A stretch of 64,000 nucleotides of DNA from Anniella stebbinsi (Eukaryota; Chordata; Lepidosauria; Squamata; Anniellidae), in assembly GCA_029215795.1 (NCBI GenBank), contig JARDYH010000001.1, positions 357,926,154 to 357,990,153 of the forward strand, given 5' to 3'. Positions 43,599 to 53,609 of this stretch are shown here, one piece after another. Within the stretch, counting starts at the first letter, position 1. Every line of letters begins with the position of its first letter. The notes under the pieces were generated by a model. The model worked only from the letters and a program-made list of their open reading frames with translations, searched no databases and was not told the DNA's origin. Position numbers and translations under genes: made by a program.

Positions 43599-43784
43599 GT
43601 GAAGGCGTTTCTTCAGAGTCCAATGGAAGGGGTTGTGCTTGAGACCTATGGGAGTGGGAATGCTCCCAATAATCGCCCAGATTTGCTAGATGAGCTTAAG
43701 AAAGCAACTGATCGCAATGTGGTGATTCTGAACTGCACCCAGTGTCTGCGAGGGACTGTTTCTTTAGTCTATGCTACAGGAAAG
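43599..43784 (+). CDS. ASPG: ASPG exon, visible 7 of 11 (C-terminal lobe)
   Basis: Sixty-two codons between tctatgcag and AAG|gtgaga. It includes VKAFLQSPMEGVVLETYGSG then NAPNNRPDLLDELKKATDRN and VVILNCTQCLRGTVSLVYAT. The ETYGSGNAP loop is the conserved element of the second asparaginase lobe that shapes the active site across the subunit interface. No indels relative to the expected family pattern except normal divergence. Residues 231-292 of the visible protein; phase 0 both sides. Confidence 0.96.
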
Positions 43785-43984
43785 GTGAGAGGAATTCTAT
43801 GATTTAAACTAGGGTTGCAGAACCCGAGGATTGGATTCCATTTTGGAGCAGCTTTCGAGGACTGCATCCCAGTGGTGGGTGGGGACAAAAGTAAAAGGAT
43901 GTGGCGCTAAAAATACCATGTCACTTCTGGACACGCTTGGAGGTTGCATTATACACGGCCAAGCATGTAGAAGCTAGTGACATA

Positions 43985-43995
43985 CCTATTGGATG

Positions 43996-44026
<31 letters not shown>

Positions 44027-44880
44027 CTTCTTCTTCTTCTTTCATTTCTTTCTCACTTGTGGTGGTTTTTCTAGACGGACATAACAGGCTTTGCCAAGTC
44101 ATGCTGTCTTTTACAGATTCCTGAATTTCCTGACAATTGAGCATGTTTCAAGTATGACCGCTTTCTGGATGTTGGTGTGGATGTATTTTGATAGGCCCAG
44201 TTTTTGAAGGTTTTCTGTATAGCGGAATAATTGTGAGCTTTTCTTGATGCCATAGTTCTTTGACTTCCATGGCCAGTGGTGTATATTTGTCTCTCTTTCC
44301 TTCTTCCTTTTCAACTACATTTTTTTCATTCGGTATTGCTATATCGATGAAGTATATGTGTTTTTCTTTTTTTGTCTATGACCGTTATTATTATTTATTA
44401 TTTATTACATTTATATACTGCCCCATAGCCGAAGCTCTCTGGGTGGTTTACAAAAATTAAAAGATTGAACATTAAAAAGTCAATATACAAAATTTAAAAC
44501 CATAAAACAGCTGATATGTCTGGTCGGTTGCAGGGTATTGTCTTGTTGGTATGAATTGTTCTGTTTTATGATCTGCATTTTCCAAGATTGTTTTGGGTGA
44601 GTATGTATAGTATGGTGTAGATTGTTTGATAAGGTTGAATTTGATGGCCAGTTGTTGGTGAATTATTTTTGCAGCTGTATTGTGTCTGTATGTATAGTCC
44701 ACTCCTGCCAGAATTTTACATCCTCCTGTTATGTGGTCTATTGTTTCTTGGAACTGATGGCATTTCCTGCATATGTCTTTTTTACACTATTATCTTTTAT
44801 GATGTATTTTTGGTAGTTCTTGGTGGCTATAACTTGATCCTGTATAGCTATTAGGAATCCTTCTGTTTCTGGAAATATTA
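43985..44880 (-). mobile_element. R4-clade LINE fragment, inverted, split by an L2 tail
   Basis: After a (TTC)n run (43999-44041) the minus strand encodes, in order from 44880 down, a zinc-knuckle-like region and RHNTAAKIIHQQLAIKFNLI, then, beyond an inserted L2 end at about 44388-44515, KRDKYTPLAMEVKELW and LGLSKYIHTNIQKAVILETC. This is the C-terminal endonuclease-side region of R4/Dong-type LINEs. Frames are broken. It is the longer of two R4 pieces in the window. Confidence 0.72.
44388..44515 (-). mobile_element. L2-like LINE 3' tip inserted in R4
   Basis: attatttattacatttatat, actgccccatagccgaagct, then A-rich sequence. It separates two parts of one R4 reading region and is therefore younger than it. 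Confidence 0.78.
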
Positions 44881-45235
44881 TGATTATGATTTACATTTAT
44901 ATACCACCCCTTGGCCGAAGCTCTTTGGGTGGTTTACAAAGATTAAAAATGCTAAACATTTTTAAAAATACAAAATTTAAAACCTTAAAAGCATAAAAAC
45001 AGACAACATATAAAAACAGTATACATTTTAAACAACTGTGAACTCTCAGCCAGGCCTAAATATAGTTCTGGGGTCAATTAAAAACTCATCATATGCTGTT
45101 AACTGGGAGAAGAGGAAAGTCTTCACCTGGCACTGAAAAGATAACAATGTTGGTGCCAGGCGAGCCTCGTCAGGAGATAATTCCAAAATTGAGGGGCCAC
45201 CACTGAGAAGGCCCTCTCCATCGTTGCCATGTATT
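44881..45235 (-). mobile_element. L2-like LINE 3' end, inverted
   Basis: Tail tttacatttatataccaccc then cttggccgaagctctttggg, A-rich stretch, cttcacctggcactgaaaag and ggccaccactgagaaggccc. Confidence 0.82.
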
Positions 45236-45419
45236 AGTTTGGAAATGCTTCAACATGCTTTAGAAACATTTGTGTGCCTAACTGGATATGGGGGCCACCA
45301 TATATGTTTAGGGAAATTACAACAGGGTGCATATTTCTGAAGTTTTCAATATGATGATGGCTAAGAAACCCTAGCACACAGCTTTACATATACACCCCTC
45401 CCCAATATTTGCTGGTGAG

Positions 45420-45855
45420 TAGTGATGGGGCAAAAATCTGCCTGGGCATGGAGGGCAGCAGACACCCCTGCATCCAGTTCCCCCGGGCCCCAATGGACGT
45501 GCCCGATGGAGTTTTGTCCTATCGCTGGCTGTAGGACAAAGGGGGCGCAGTTCTGGGTGGAACTCACTTCTGCCCTTACCTGCGCACGCCCTTTGTCCTT
45601 TCCTCCACTGAATTAATGGCGTCTGCCATCAACACAGTGGGGGAAAATACGCGATTTCCTCAAGGCTGGGGAGATTGCGTATTTTCTCCCTCCATTCTAG
45701 TGCTAATTATGTGCCGAGGGAATTGCGCAACTTCCGGAGGCTCTGGAAAGTGTGGTTTGCCGAGCTCTCGGTCAGGGTGTCTCCTGGAACAGGGCTGTCC
45801 GGGCAGCGCTCAGCAAACACGTGAGGCAGGCGCCCTGCGAGTTATTCCTTCCCTA
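45420..45855 (+). mobile_element. 436-bp hAT-type non-autonomous transposon
   Basis: Begins TAGTGATGGGGC and ends CCTTCCCTA (inverse TAGGGAAGG). Perfect 8-bp duplication ctggtgag at 45412-45419 and 45856-45863. Terminal symmetry is short; internal inverted words such as caaaaatctgcctgg and gtaggacaaaggg are present. Size of duplication and tips point to hAT. No ORF of note. Confidence 0.75.
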
Positions 45856-46180
45856 CTGGTGAGCCAGGTTCTCAGTGGGATTCCTCCAAAAGATTTAAAG
45901 TGGACGGCAGAATTAAGCCTAATTCTGAGATGATTAGATGAGTAGAGAGGGAACCAAGTTTAAGCAGTAGTGCCAAGTGTTGTTGGGGTTCAGTCAGGGC
46001 TGGGTTCTTTTGGTGGGTGGTTACTAAAGAGAGGTCTTGGGATGCTATAAAGAAATGTATTGTTGAAAACTCAATGCATTTTGACCTCTTGCGTTTTGTT
46101 AGGCCCACCTCAAAGGGTTGTAACAATGTCTGCATAAATTATTGACAACAGATTGTCTTGTGTTTATACATTGGTGACTA

Positions 46181-46309
46181 GGGCCAGAGCTACACCAACC
46201 AGGATATAACACTTTGAAAACGGTTTGAAAACTGCATATGGAGTGTGCCCTGGGCCTCAGTTGTCAACACTGGTATAAATTGTTTTAAAGCAGTAGTGTA
46301 GATCCTGCC
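46181..46309 (+). mobile_element. Small foldback element
   Basis: Left end gggccagagctacaccaacc, right end gtagtgtagatcctgcc. The interior pairs tgaaaacggtttgaaaactg-type words with ttgttttaaagcag. Assigned only on inverted ends. Confidence 0.45.
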
Positions 46310-46439
46310 TGAATCTAGTTGCTGGTGTATAAACACAAGCAAGAGGCTGAAACGCATTGGACTTGTCTACAATAATTTTGTTTATAGCATCCTGAGACAA
46401 TTCTCTTTTTTGTGTTCATCTTGGATGCTAACCCGGCTT

Positions 46440-46805
46440 GCACCCTACTAAGTACAGGGCCTTTTCAGTGGTGGCTACCCTGCTTGAGGAATGCCCTTCC
46501 CCAAGAAGCTCGCCTACATTGTTGTCTTTTCAGTGCCATCTGATGACCTATTTATTCACCAGACATTTTAGTTATTTATATGTTGTTGTTTTTAAAATAT
46601 ATTATTGTATTTTTTTAAAAAAATAATCTTTACACTGATGTTAGTTTTTACTTTGATTTTATACTGTAGTTTTAATTTTTTTTTTAAAAAAAACACCATT
46701 ATCCTGTTTTATCGTGCTGTATTTTATGGTTTTAATTGTTGTGAACTGCCCAGAAAGCTTCAACTATTGGTTTTTATAAAAATGTAATAAGTAAATAAAT
46801 AAAAT
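46440..46805 (+). mobile_element. L2-like LINE 3' end
   Basis: ORF remnant (agggccttttcagtggtgg, gaatgcccttccccaagaag) followed by an AT-rich 3' UTR and the tail gtgaactgcccagaaagctt with (AAAT)-like ending. Confidence 0.82.
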
Positions 46806-46859
46806 AAGCTGCTCTTGAGAGTTGCAGCATTCTGCCGCAACATCATCATTATATTATTG

Positions 46860-46965
46860 TTGTTGTTATGTTATTATTATTTTATTTCATTTTTATACCA
46901 CCCAAAAGCCGAAGTTCTCTGGGTGGTTTACAACAATTCATCATATAATAAAATATGGGATATGA
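46860..46965 (-). mobile_element. L2-like LINE 3' tip, inverted
   Basis: tttatttcatttttatacca, cccaaaagccgaagttctct, gggtggtttacaacaattca. Short tail only. Confidence 0.78.
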
Positions 46966-47039
46966 TGCGGAGGGCTGCAGTGGGTCAGGGGAATCAGTAT
47001 AAACTGGGGGCCATGCATTGCATTTTCCAAAATGCCTTC

Positions 47040-47051
47040 CAATTATTATTA

Positions 47052-47091
<40 letters not shown>

Positions 47092-47755
47092 TGCATTTGT
47101 ATAGCCAAAGCTCTCTGGGCAGTTTACATAAGATTAAAACATTTAAAAACAATATACAAAAATTAAAACAGCAAAACATACAATATACACATACATTTTA
47201 AACCACTATAATAACTTAAAAAGCTATAAGCCTAAAAAACAAAACAGACCCAGGCTCATCAGATATTGCTAAATGCCTGAGAGAAGAGGAAAGTCTTGAC
47301 CTGGCACTGAAAAGATAACAATGTTGGTGCCAGGCAGGCCTCGTCGGGGAGATCTTTCCACAATTGGGGGGCCATCACAGAGAAGGCCCTCTCCCTTGCT
47401 GCCATCCTCCGAGCTTCCCTTGGAGTAGGCACTCGGAGAAGGACCTTAGATGTTGAGCATAGTGTACGGGTAGGTTCGTGTTGGGAAAGGCGTTCTGTCA
47501 GGTATTGTGGTCCCAAGCCATGTAAGGCTTTATAGGTTAAAAACAGCACCTTGAATCGGGCTCAGAAACATACAGGCAGCCAATGCAAGCAGGCCAGAGC
47601 AGGTCTTATATGCTCGAAACTTCTGATCCCTGATGTAATTCTGGCCACTGCATTTTGCACAAGCTGCAGCTTCTGAACTGTCTTCAAAGGCAGCCCCACG
47701 TAGAGTGCCCTGCAGTAATCTAACTCGGAGGTTACCAATATGCTTAGCTAACAAA
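47040..47755 (-). mobile_element. L2-like LINE 3' part with ORF end, inverted
   Basis: (ATT)n at 47043-47090, then the inverted tail (agccaaagctctctgggcag) and ORF end. On the minus strand 47549-47259 reads LTYKALHGLGPQYLTERL then ARERAFSVMAPQLWKDLPDE, the C-terminus of L2-type ORF2. Further upstream lies the tgccctgcagtaatctaact block. The ORF is truncated by lesions. Confidence 0.85.
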
Positions 47756-47800
47756 ACAACGTGCTCACCAGTAAAATTGCATCTTCTTCATTGACTGCAG

Positions 47801-47914
47801 ACGCTTATGGATGCAGGTGTGATTCCAGGGGCAGACATGACGCCAGAAGCCGCCCTGGCCAAGCTGTCCTATGTCCTGAGCAAACCTGGACTTACCTTGG
47901 CTGAGAAGAGACAG
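47801..47914 (+). CDS. ASPG: ASPG exon, visible 8 of 11
   Basis: Thirty-eight codons between ttgactgcag and CAG|gtgaaa. It reads [20 protein letters not shown] then [18 protein letters not shown]. The [17 protein letters not shown] motif closes the asparaginase domain and is nearly invariant in vertebrate ASPG. Residues 293-330 of the visible protein. Confidence 0.96.
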
Positions 47915-48029
47915 GTGAAACATTTTTGTCTTCTGAGTTCTTGTTCGTCTAATCTTTTTCTCAAGTTATGGCTTCCTGGGAGGTTCGTTCCTTTGGAGCA
48001 CATTGGCCAGGCCTAGAGCCGAAGACCTT

Positions 48030-48165
48030 TGTGCTGTGGAGGCTGTTGCCTCTGCTTTCGGTGGGGCTGTGAATCCATTCCTGGTCTTAGCCAGAATCAG
48101 CCAGATCTCTAGAGGAGCTATCCAAAGCGCTGGACCATATTCCCAAAATCTTTAACCACTTCTGT
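48030..48165 (+). mobile_element. CAGTGGA-type foldback MITE, left half only
   Basis: ctgtggaggctgttgcctct, cggtggggctgtgaatccat and tctagaggagctatccaaag match the left arm of 27279-27442. No right arm follows. Confidence 0.65.
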
Positions 48166-48245
48166 TGGCAGGGGAGGGGTGTGGTCCATGGTGGGGGCAA
48201 AGTAGCCCCTATCTCACCCACATTCCTCCCCCCAGCTTTTTAATT

Positions 48246-48247
48246 CA

Positions 48248-48279
<32 letters not shown>

Positions 48280-48290
48280 CATCCATAGCA
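48246..48290 (+). repeat. (ATCT)n microsatellite
   Basis: About nine tandem copies of a tetranucleotide, ending in atccatcc variants. Confidence 0.95.
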
Positions 48291-48359
48291 AATGACTACA
48301 AATGAAATGCATATATATGAAAATGTAAACTTTCTATCAATTATACATAAGCTTCAACA

Positions 48360-48835
48360 TGCAGGCAAGCTGGAGGGGTTCAGAGGAGGGCAACAATCAG
48401 GGGTCTGGAAACAAAGCCCTAAGAGGAGAGACTGAAAGAACTGGGCATGTTTAGCCTGGAGAAGAGAAGATTGAGGGGAGACATGATAGCACTCTTCAAA
48501 TACTTGAAAGGTTGTCACACAGAGGAGGTCCAGGATGTCTTCTCGATCAACCCAGAATGCAGGACATGGAATAATGGGCTCAAGTTACAGGAAGCCCGAT
48601 TCTGGCTGGACATCAGGAAAAACTTAGACTGTTAGAGCAGTACAACAATGGAACCAATTACCTAGGGAGGTGGTGGGCTCTCCCACATTAGAGGCATTCA
48701 AGAGGCAGCTGGACAACCATCTGTCAGGGATGCTTTAAGGTAGATTCCTGCATTGAGCAGGGGATTGGACTCAGTGGCCTTACAGGCCCCTTCCAACTCC
48801 ACTATTCTATGATTCTATGATTCTATGATCTATAC
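48360..48835 (+). mobile_element. CR1 LINE fragment (second subfamily) with ORF2 end
   Basis: 48447-48635 encodes [20 protein letters not shown], the end of CR1 ORF2. The 3' UTR continues with acctagggaggtggtgggct and ends in three copies of ttctatga. The frame is interrupted before the normal C-terminus. Confidence 0.88.
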
Positions 48836-49340
48836 CCCACCCATTCAAATATTGAAAGTGGCGTAAGGTCCTCAATCTATTGCATTGTTGGAGGTGAGTG
48901 TTTATCCTTCCAATGTTGTAATATCACACCCATGTTCCCCACCCCCTGTGTAGTAGCTCTAGCACTGACTTTGTCATCTATGGGTTTCTCTTCTATTAAC
49001 TGGAGAGATTATAATTTAAAGGCTGGAACCTCCAAGGGCATCTCCTCGGGGTGGGGGTGGGTGGATGGGAGGGAGCAGTAGGTGCTCCCAGTTTGATGCT
49101 TTAGCACAAAGCTAAGTATGCGGAGGATGCAGGAAGACCACCATGCACAGAGTTCTGCACATATCTGTGTGCTTCACCGCGTGTACAAGCCTCGTCAGGG
49201 GGGTGGGGATTTCTATGTGCTGTTTACGTAGGCCGTGTGGTCGATGATAACTGGATGGGCTAAATAAGAACCCCAGAGCCCATAACTTCAGGCCACCCCA
49301 TCTGCCCCAACTAGGCTCAAAGGACTGCTGTTGTATTTTA

Positions 49341-49685
49341 GGGTGCCTCTACAAGAGCGATTTAAAGCTCTTTCAAAGCGCATTACCGATTTTACCTCCA
49401 CATGAACAGAGCGCTAATCGGGGGTTGAGGCGCTTTTTCTGTCTGATTATGCGCATTATCGAATGCGTGTTAAATAGCGAGTTTTAATTTACCGCGGGAG
49501 TTAAAGCGGCTTATGGCCATGTAAACAAGCAATTCTCCGCATGGAACAACTTCAAAGCGCGTTTCATACAAGCGGTAATGCGCTTCACCGCCTCCCGTGT
49601 ATGGGGATTAGGCGTAAAAGCGACTGCGAGAAGATGCGCATAATCGGCCAACCAGGCGTCAAACCGAATTCTTGTAGAGGGGACC
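49341..49685 (+). mobile_element. Foldback element with CTCTACAAG ends
   Basis: Left end gggtgcctctacaagagcga, right end gaattcttgtagaggggacc. Many inverted words inside (ttaaagctctttcaaagcgc against gcgcgtttcatacaagcg; aatcgggg and ccgatta pairs) and a high density of CpG-containing GCG words. No ORF of note. Confidence 0.65.
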
Positions 49686-50719
49686 TTAGATGAAATTTTA
49701 AAAATGAAACGTACGCTAAGAATTTCTGTTCTGGTTACTGTTTTCACCCTCTTAGGAACCAGATCTAGAATTGCTGCTGAACGATAATAGCACTCGGTCT
49801 GAAACATGGCGCGGGGAGAAGGTGCAAGTTGTCTGCTGTTCTCCCTACATGTCACCTCTGCCATGTGGGAACATGCCCCTGTACAGCAAACCAGTCTCTA
49901 ACCACCCCTAGAAAGGCGCAATGAAACACTCCCAGCTTGCACATTTCCAGTGCTTTCGTTCCCCCCCTTTCTTTTGAAGGCATGCCTAAACAAAGCCAAA
50001 GCCTTCCTTCCCACAGCACTCTCGCCGTCTTTAACTTTGTACAGCCATGTTTCCAGATAACTATCACAGTGGCTCTGTATTCCCAGACTCCCTCTAATAA
50101 TGCCGCAGTTCTGCATGACAGAACCAAGGAAGGCCGACATCTACCGAGCCCCATGATGCGCAGGTACAAACCCGCATGTGTGCAGCAGCGTGTGTCGTTT
50201 TTCTCTTTGTAAAGCAGTGCCCCTGCACTGCACCAGAACCTTCTTATGACACTCTCCCCCTCCACACACACACTCCTGCCCTGCTCTCTCAGGTATCCCA
50301 GGGAACCCTGGGAGTTGACTAATCAAATAACAGTGATACCATTAGGGCCAGACTATGAGGCTCCGGTCTGGCACCCTTCGGCTCCAGCAACAATTAGTTC
50401 CCTTTCTATAGAACTTTTTACAGAAGAGGTTGGATGTGCTGCAAAGCCAAGATTCAGTTGCGCCTGCTACCGTCATCTTCCCAGGGTGCACGTAGACCCA
50501 CGTAGGGCCCAGAGGCATGCTGGGAGAATGAAGATGTGGGCGCAACTGGAACTTCGCTCTGCAGTGCTTCTGACCTCTCTGTGAAACTTTTTATTTTTTT
50601 ATTTTTAATTTTTAAAGGAAATAAGTTCCTGCCACTGTTATGCATTGCATTTGGGAGATGGAAAAGATTGAATAGGGTAGGAAAGCAATCAGGTGGTGGG
50701 AAGAACTTGGTCCTCTCTC
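49686..50719. other. Intronic DNA, not identified
   Basis: No recognised exon or repeat. The open frames here show no family resemblance. Confidence 0.4.
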
Positions 50720-50727
50720 TCTTTAAC

Positions 50728-51047
50728 TAGGGTGACCAGATAAAATCCAGGTTAGGGCTCATGTAACTTTAACAGTTGTAGAGAAAAGGGAATTTCAACC
50801 AGTGTCATTTGTATGCAATTAGTTCCTGGTGAAATTCCCTCTTCATCACAACAGTTAAAGGTGCATGCACTATACTAGAGTGACCATATACAAAAGAAGG
50901 CAGGGCCCCTGCAACTTTTACTGTTGTGATGAAGAGGGAATTTCACCAGGAACTAATTGCATACAAATGACACTGGCTGAAATTCCCGTTTCTCTACAAC
51001 TGTTAAAGTTACATGAGCCCTGACCTGGATTTTATTTGGTCACCCTA
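50728..51047 (+). mobile_element. 320-bp palindromic hAT-type MITE, copy 10
   Basis: Ends TAGGGTGACCAGATAAAATC and the inverse of TAGGGTGACCAAATAAAATC. Perfect 8-bp duplication tctttaac at 50720-50727 and 51048-51055. Young core. The internal terminus TAGAGTGACCATATAC begins at about 50876. Confidence 0.95.
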
Positions 51048-51189
51048 TCTTTAACCCCACCTCACCTTTTTACACAGTGAGTTGGGCTGCCTCCCACGCT
51101 GTACCCACTTTGTAAAACGTTCCTTTTTCAAGAGAAAGAAAAGAGGCCTAACCTGCATGTGTTGTTCCTGCTGCTTGCTAAGTGGCCCC

Positions 51190-51670
51190 CAGTTTGGATG
51201 GCTTCACATTCATGGAGGAGATTGGCTACTAGTCCTCATGGCTACTAGTCCTCATGGCTATAAGCTACCTCCAGTATCAGAAGTTGGTACAAGTCTTTAT
51301 GAGTAACGTCTTTGAGCAACTTCAAATAATATTTCCAAATCATTCTCTATCAGATCTTATCTAAATTGAAGCATCTAAACCTTGAAACATTGTTCTATGT
51401 GTGTTTGCCTACTAGCCCCTTTGCTCCCCCATCCCAGCATTCAATAACCTCCCCCCATGCCCCCTCACTATAATAACAGAAAAGCAAAACAATAAAAAGT
51501 TCCTACAATATGTACACCAGTTGCCGGAGAACATGGGTGGAGGGTGTTATTGCACCCGTGTCCTGCTTGTAGGTTCCCGGTCAACAACTGGTTGGCCATT
51601 CTGTGTGGACAGAAGGCTGCACGAGATGGACCTTGGTGTGATCCAGCATGGCTCTTCTTATGGTCCTGAG
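51190..51670 (+). mobile_element. CR1 LINE 3' UTR split by a 220-bp insert
   Basis: First part 51190-51286 (gtttggatggcttcacattc, ctacctccagtatcagaa), second part 51512-51670 (gtacaccagttgccggagaa, tccagcatggctcttcttat). Between them 51292-51511 is foreign and is bracketed by gtaca at 51287-51291 and 51512-51516. A direct repeat ggctactagtcctcat lies at 51224-51254. Confidence 0.75.
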
Positions 51671-51909
51671 AGAGAGAGAGCGACTGGGATGGCATTGGGG
51701 GAAAGCCAGGGCAATCTGGGGCATGGGGGTGGGGTGGGGTAAGCCAGGGAAGCACAAGGCATCTAACTTGAGGATCTCCTTACTTCTAGCAGTGCAACTG
51801 ACCAAGCTACAATTTCTGGATTCTTTAGGGATCCATGACTACTAAACTGGTATGAAACTGATAGATTGTAGTCAGTTTCACAGGATCTAATCCCTAAAGT
51901 GAGTTTTAG

Positions 51910-52106
51910 TAGTGGAGACTGGTGGCCCTGATGTCAGTGGGGTGGTTTATCCATTCCAGGTTCCAGACAGAACCAGTCAGAACTCTTTAGGAGCTCTCCA
52001 AGGTGCTCCGCACCTTGGAGAGCTTCTACAGAGTTCTGACTGGTTCTGTCTGGAACCTGGAGAGGATTCACCACCTCACTGACATCAGAGCCACCAGCTT
52101 CCACTG
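51910..52106 (+). mobile_element. CAGTGGA-type hAT-like MITE, 197 bp
   Basis: Left end TAGTGGAGACTGGTGGC, right end the inverse of CAGTGGAAGCTGGTGGC. The arms pair almost throughout (gagctctccaaggtgctccg against gcaccttggagagc). Octamers agttttag and agtcttag flank it (7 of 8). Same family as 27279. Confidence 0.85.
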
Positions 52107-52114
52107 AGTCTTAG

Positions 52115-52984
52115 GCTAAATAGTTGAAGTTCTGTGGTCATATATGATACTTTTATAAAGCAAGAACCGAAATTCTAGATTGTCCAGTACCCTACAAGAG
52201 CCTTGGGTTTTAAAAACTCCGCCGTCATCTTTATTGATTTGAGCGAGGCACCTGTTTTTTTCTTTTCTTTCTAAAGGGTTATCCAAGATACCTTCACTTA
52301 TCGATCTCATTTCAAATGTTTTTAAATCTTGTAGAAAAATAGTCTGGCAGTTTGAAGGGCCTTTTTTTTCTTTTTACAGGCCATGATCCAATATGACACC
52401 ATCATTTGCATTCATCATGTCTTTGTTTCACTTTCTACTGCATTGAAGATATGCTTTACTTATTTATCTGGCCTTTTACATGAATCTTTTTTTTAACCTA
52501 CTCCAAGGCAATTAATACCACAAATGGGTGTCTGTTTTTTTTTAAATTATTATTATTATTCTGAAAAGCCTGTAAAAACATTTAATAATTTCAAGAGCTT
52601 TTTGGTATCTATGAGATTTGATTATAGAAACCTTTCTAATCAACATTAATATATAAACATGCAGTGGCTCTGCATGGGGGTTCAAATTGTGGTCCAGTTA
52701 ACACGTAACACTAAACCATGGCTTACCACTATGTCCAGAAGCTGGAATGAGTCCAAGAGAGACCCAGGCTCCTGCCTTGTCCCTTCCCCTTCCCTCTTCC
52801 TGCTGCATTTAGTTTTGCTTTCACAGAATCTCAGCTTGTTGTTGCAAACAAACTGGAAATCATAGTTTATAACAAACTCTGGTTGGTTTAACAAGCCAGT
52901 TTCATAAACCATGGTTTGAAGTTGGCTTATTTTGAAACTGCCGCATATACACATTCAGTGTACACAGAATGAATGTCTGTGTAG
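52115..52984. other. Intronic DNA, not identified
   Basis: A short (ATT)n run at about 52547-52560. The part 52650-52950 has some inverted words (aaaccatggcttacc, ataaaccatggtttg) but no clear ends. No exon. Confidence 0.4.
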
Positions 52985-52992
52985 GTCTAGAG

Positions 52993-53312
52993 TAGGGTGA
53001 CCAGATAAAATCCAGGTCAGGGCTCATGTAACTTTAACAGTTGTAGAGAAAAGGGAATTTTAGCCAGTGTCATTTGTATGCAATTAGTTCCTGGTGAAGT
53101 TCCCTCTTCATCACAACAGTAAAAGTTGCAGGGGCCCTGCCTTCTTTTGTATATGGACACTCTAGTATAGTGCATGCACCTTTAACTGTTGTGATGAAGA
53201 GGGAATTTCACCAGGAACTAATTGCATACAAATGACACCGGCTGAAATTCCCTTTTCTCTACAACTGTTAAAGTTACATGAGCCCTGACCTGGCTTTTTT
53301 CTGGTCACCCTA
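52993..53312 (-). mobile_element. 320-bp palindromic hAT-type MITE, copy 11
   Basis: Ends TAGGGTGACCAGATAAAATC and the inverse of TAGGGTGACCAGAAAAAAGC. Perfect 8-bp duplication gtctagag at 52985-52992 and 53313-53320. It lies only 73 bp before an ASPG exon. Confidence 0.95.
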
Positions 53313-53385
53313 GTCTAGAGTCAACCTTGGATTCTTTTATTTGGTTCCCCGCTTGCTTATTATTTTTTTCACCCCTCTACTTCAG

Positions 53386-53505
53386 ATGCTGAATGAGAAT
53401 CTGAGAGGAGAGATGACTGTTGTGCCCATCGGGACCAAGATCACCCTCAAAGATAGCAAGTTTATTCAAGAGATTGCAAGATATCTATTTATCAGCTGCA
53501 AGGAG
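53386..53505 (+). CDS. ASPG: ASPG exon, visible 9 of 11 (linker)
   Basis: Forty codons between ctacttcag and GAG|gtactt. It reads MLNENLRGEMTVVPIGTKIT then LKDSKFIQEIARYLFISCKE. The LRGEMT block ends the asparaginase domain; the following hydrophobic helix-like segment (FIQEIARYLFIS) links to the ankyrin part. It differs strongly from the mammalian linker, which is usual for this variable region. Residues 331-370. Confidence 0.93.
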
Positions 53506-53609
53506 GTACTTGTTCAAATGGGACTTGTTTAAGCAGAAACCTCATTGCAAAAGACAAGAGTATCCAACTGTGTTTGTTCCCTCTCCACTTGTATGGGTCC
53601 CTGGTCAAC

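Larger units (their letters stand above)
43785..47800 (+). other. ASPG intron, 4 kb, LINE-rich
   Basis: Carries R4 and L2 fragments, a hAT-type MITE and short relics listed separately. 43812-43930 is related to the repeat at 60545 (gttgcagaacccgaggattg, gcatcccagtggtgggtggg). Confidence 0.8.
47915..53385 (+). other. ASPG intron, 5.5 kb
   Basis: Holds MITE copies 10 and 11, CR1 pieces and three further foldback elements, listed separately. 48840-49340, 49686-50719 and 52115-52984 contain nothing I recognise beyond short simple runs. Confidence 0.8.

Noticed and set aside
48246..48290. Tandem array considered as a CRISPR or satellite
   Set aside because: It is a simple tetranucleotide microsatellite. 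No CRISPR-like spaced repeats occur anywhere in the window.
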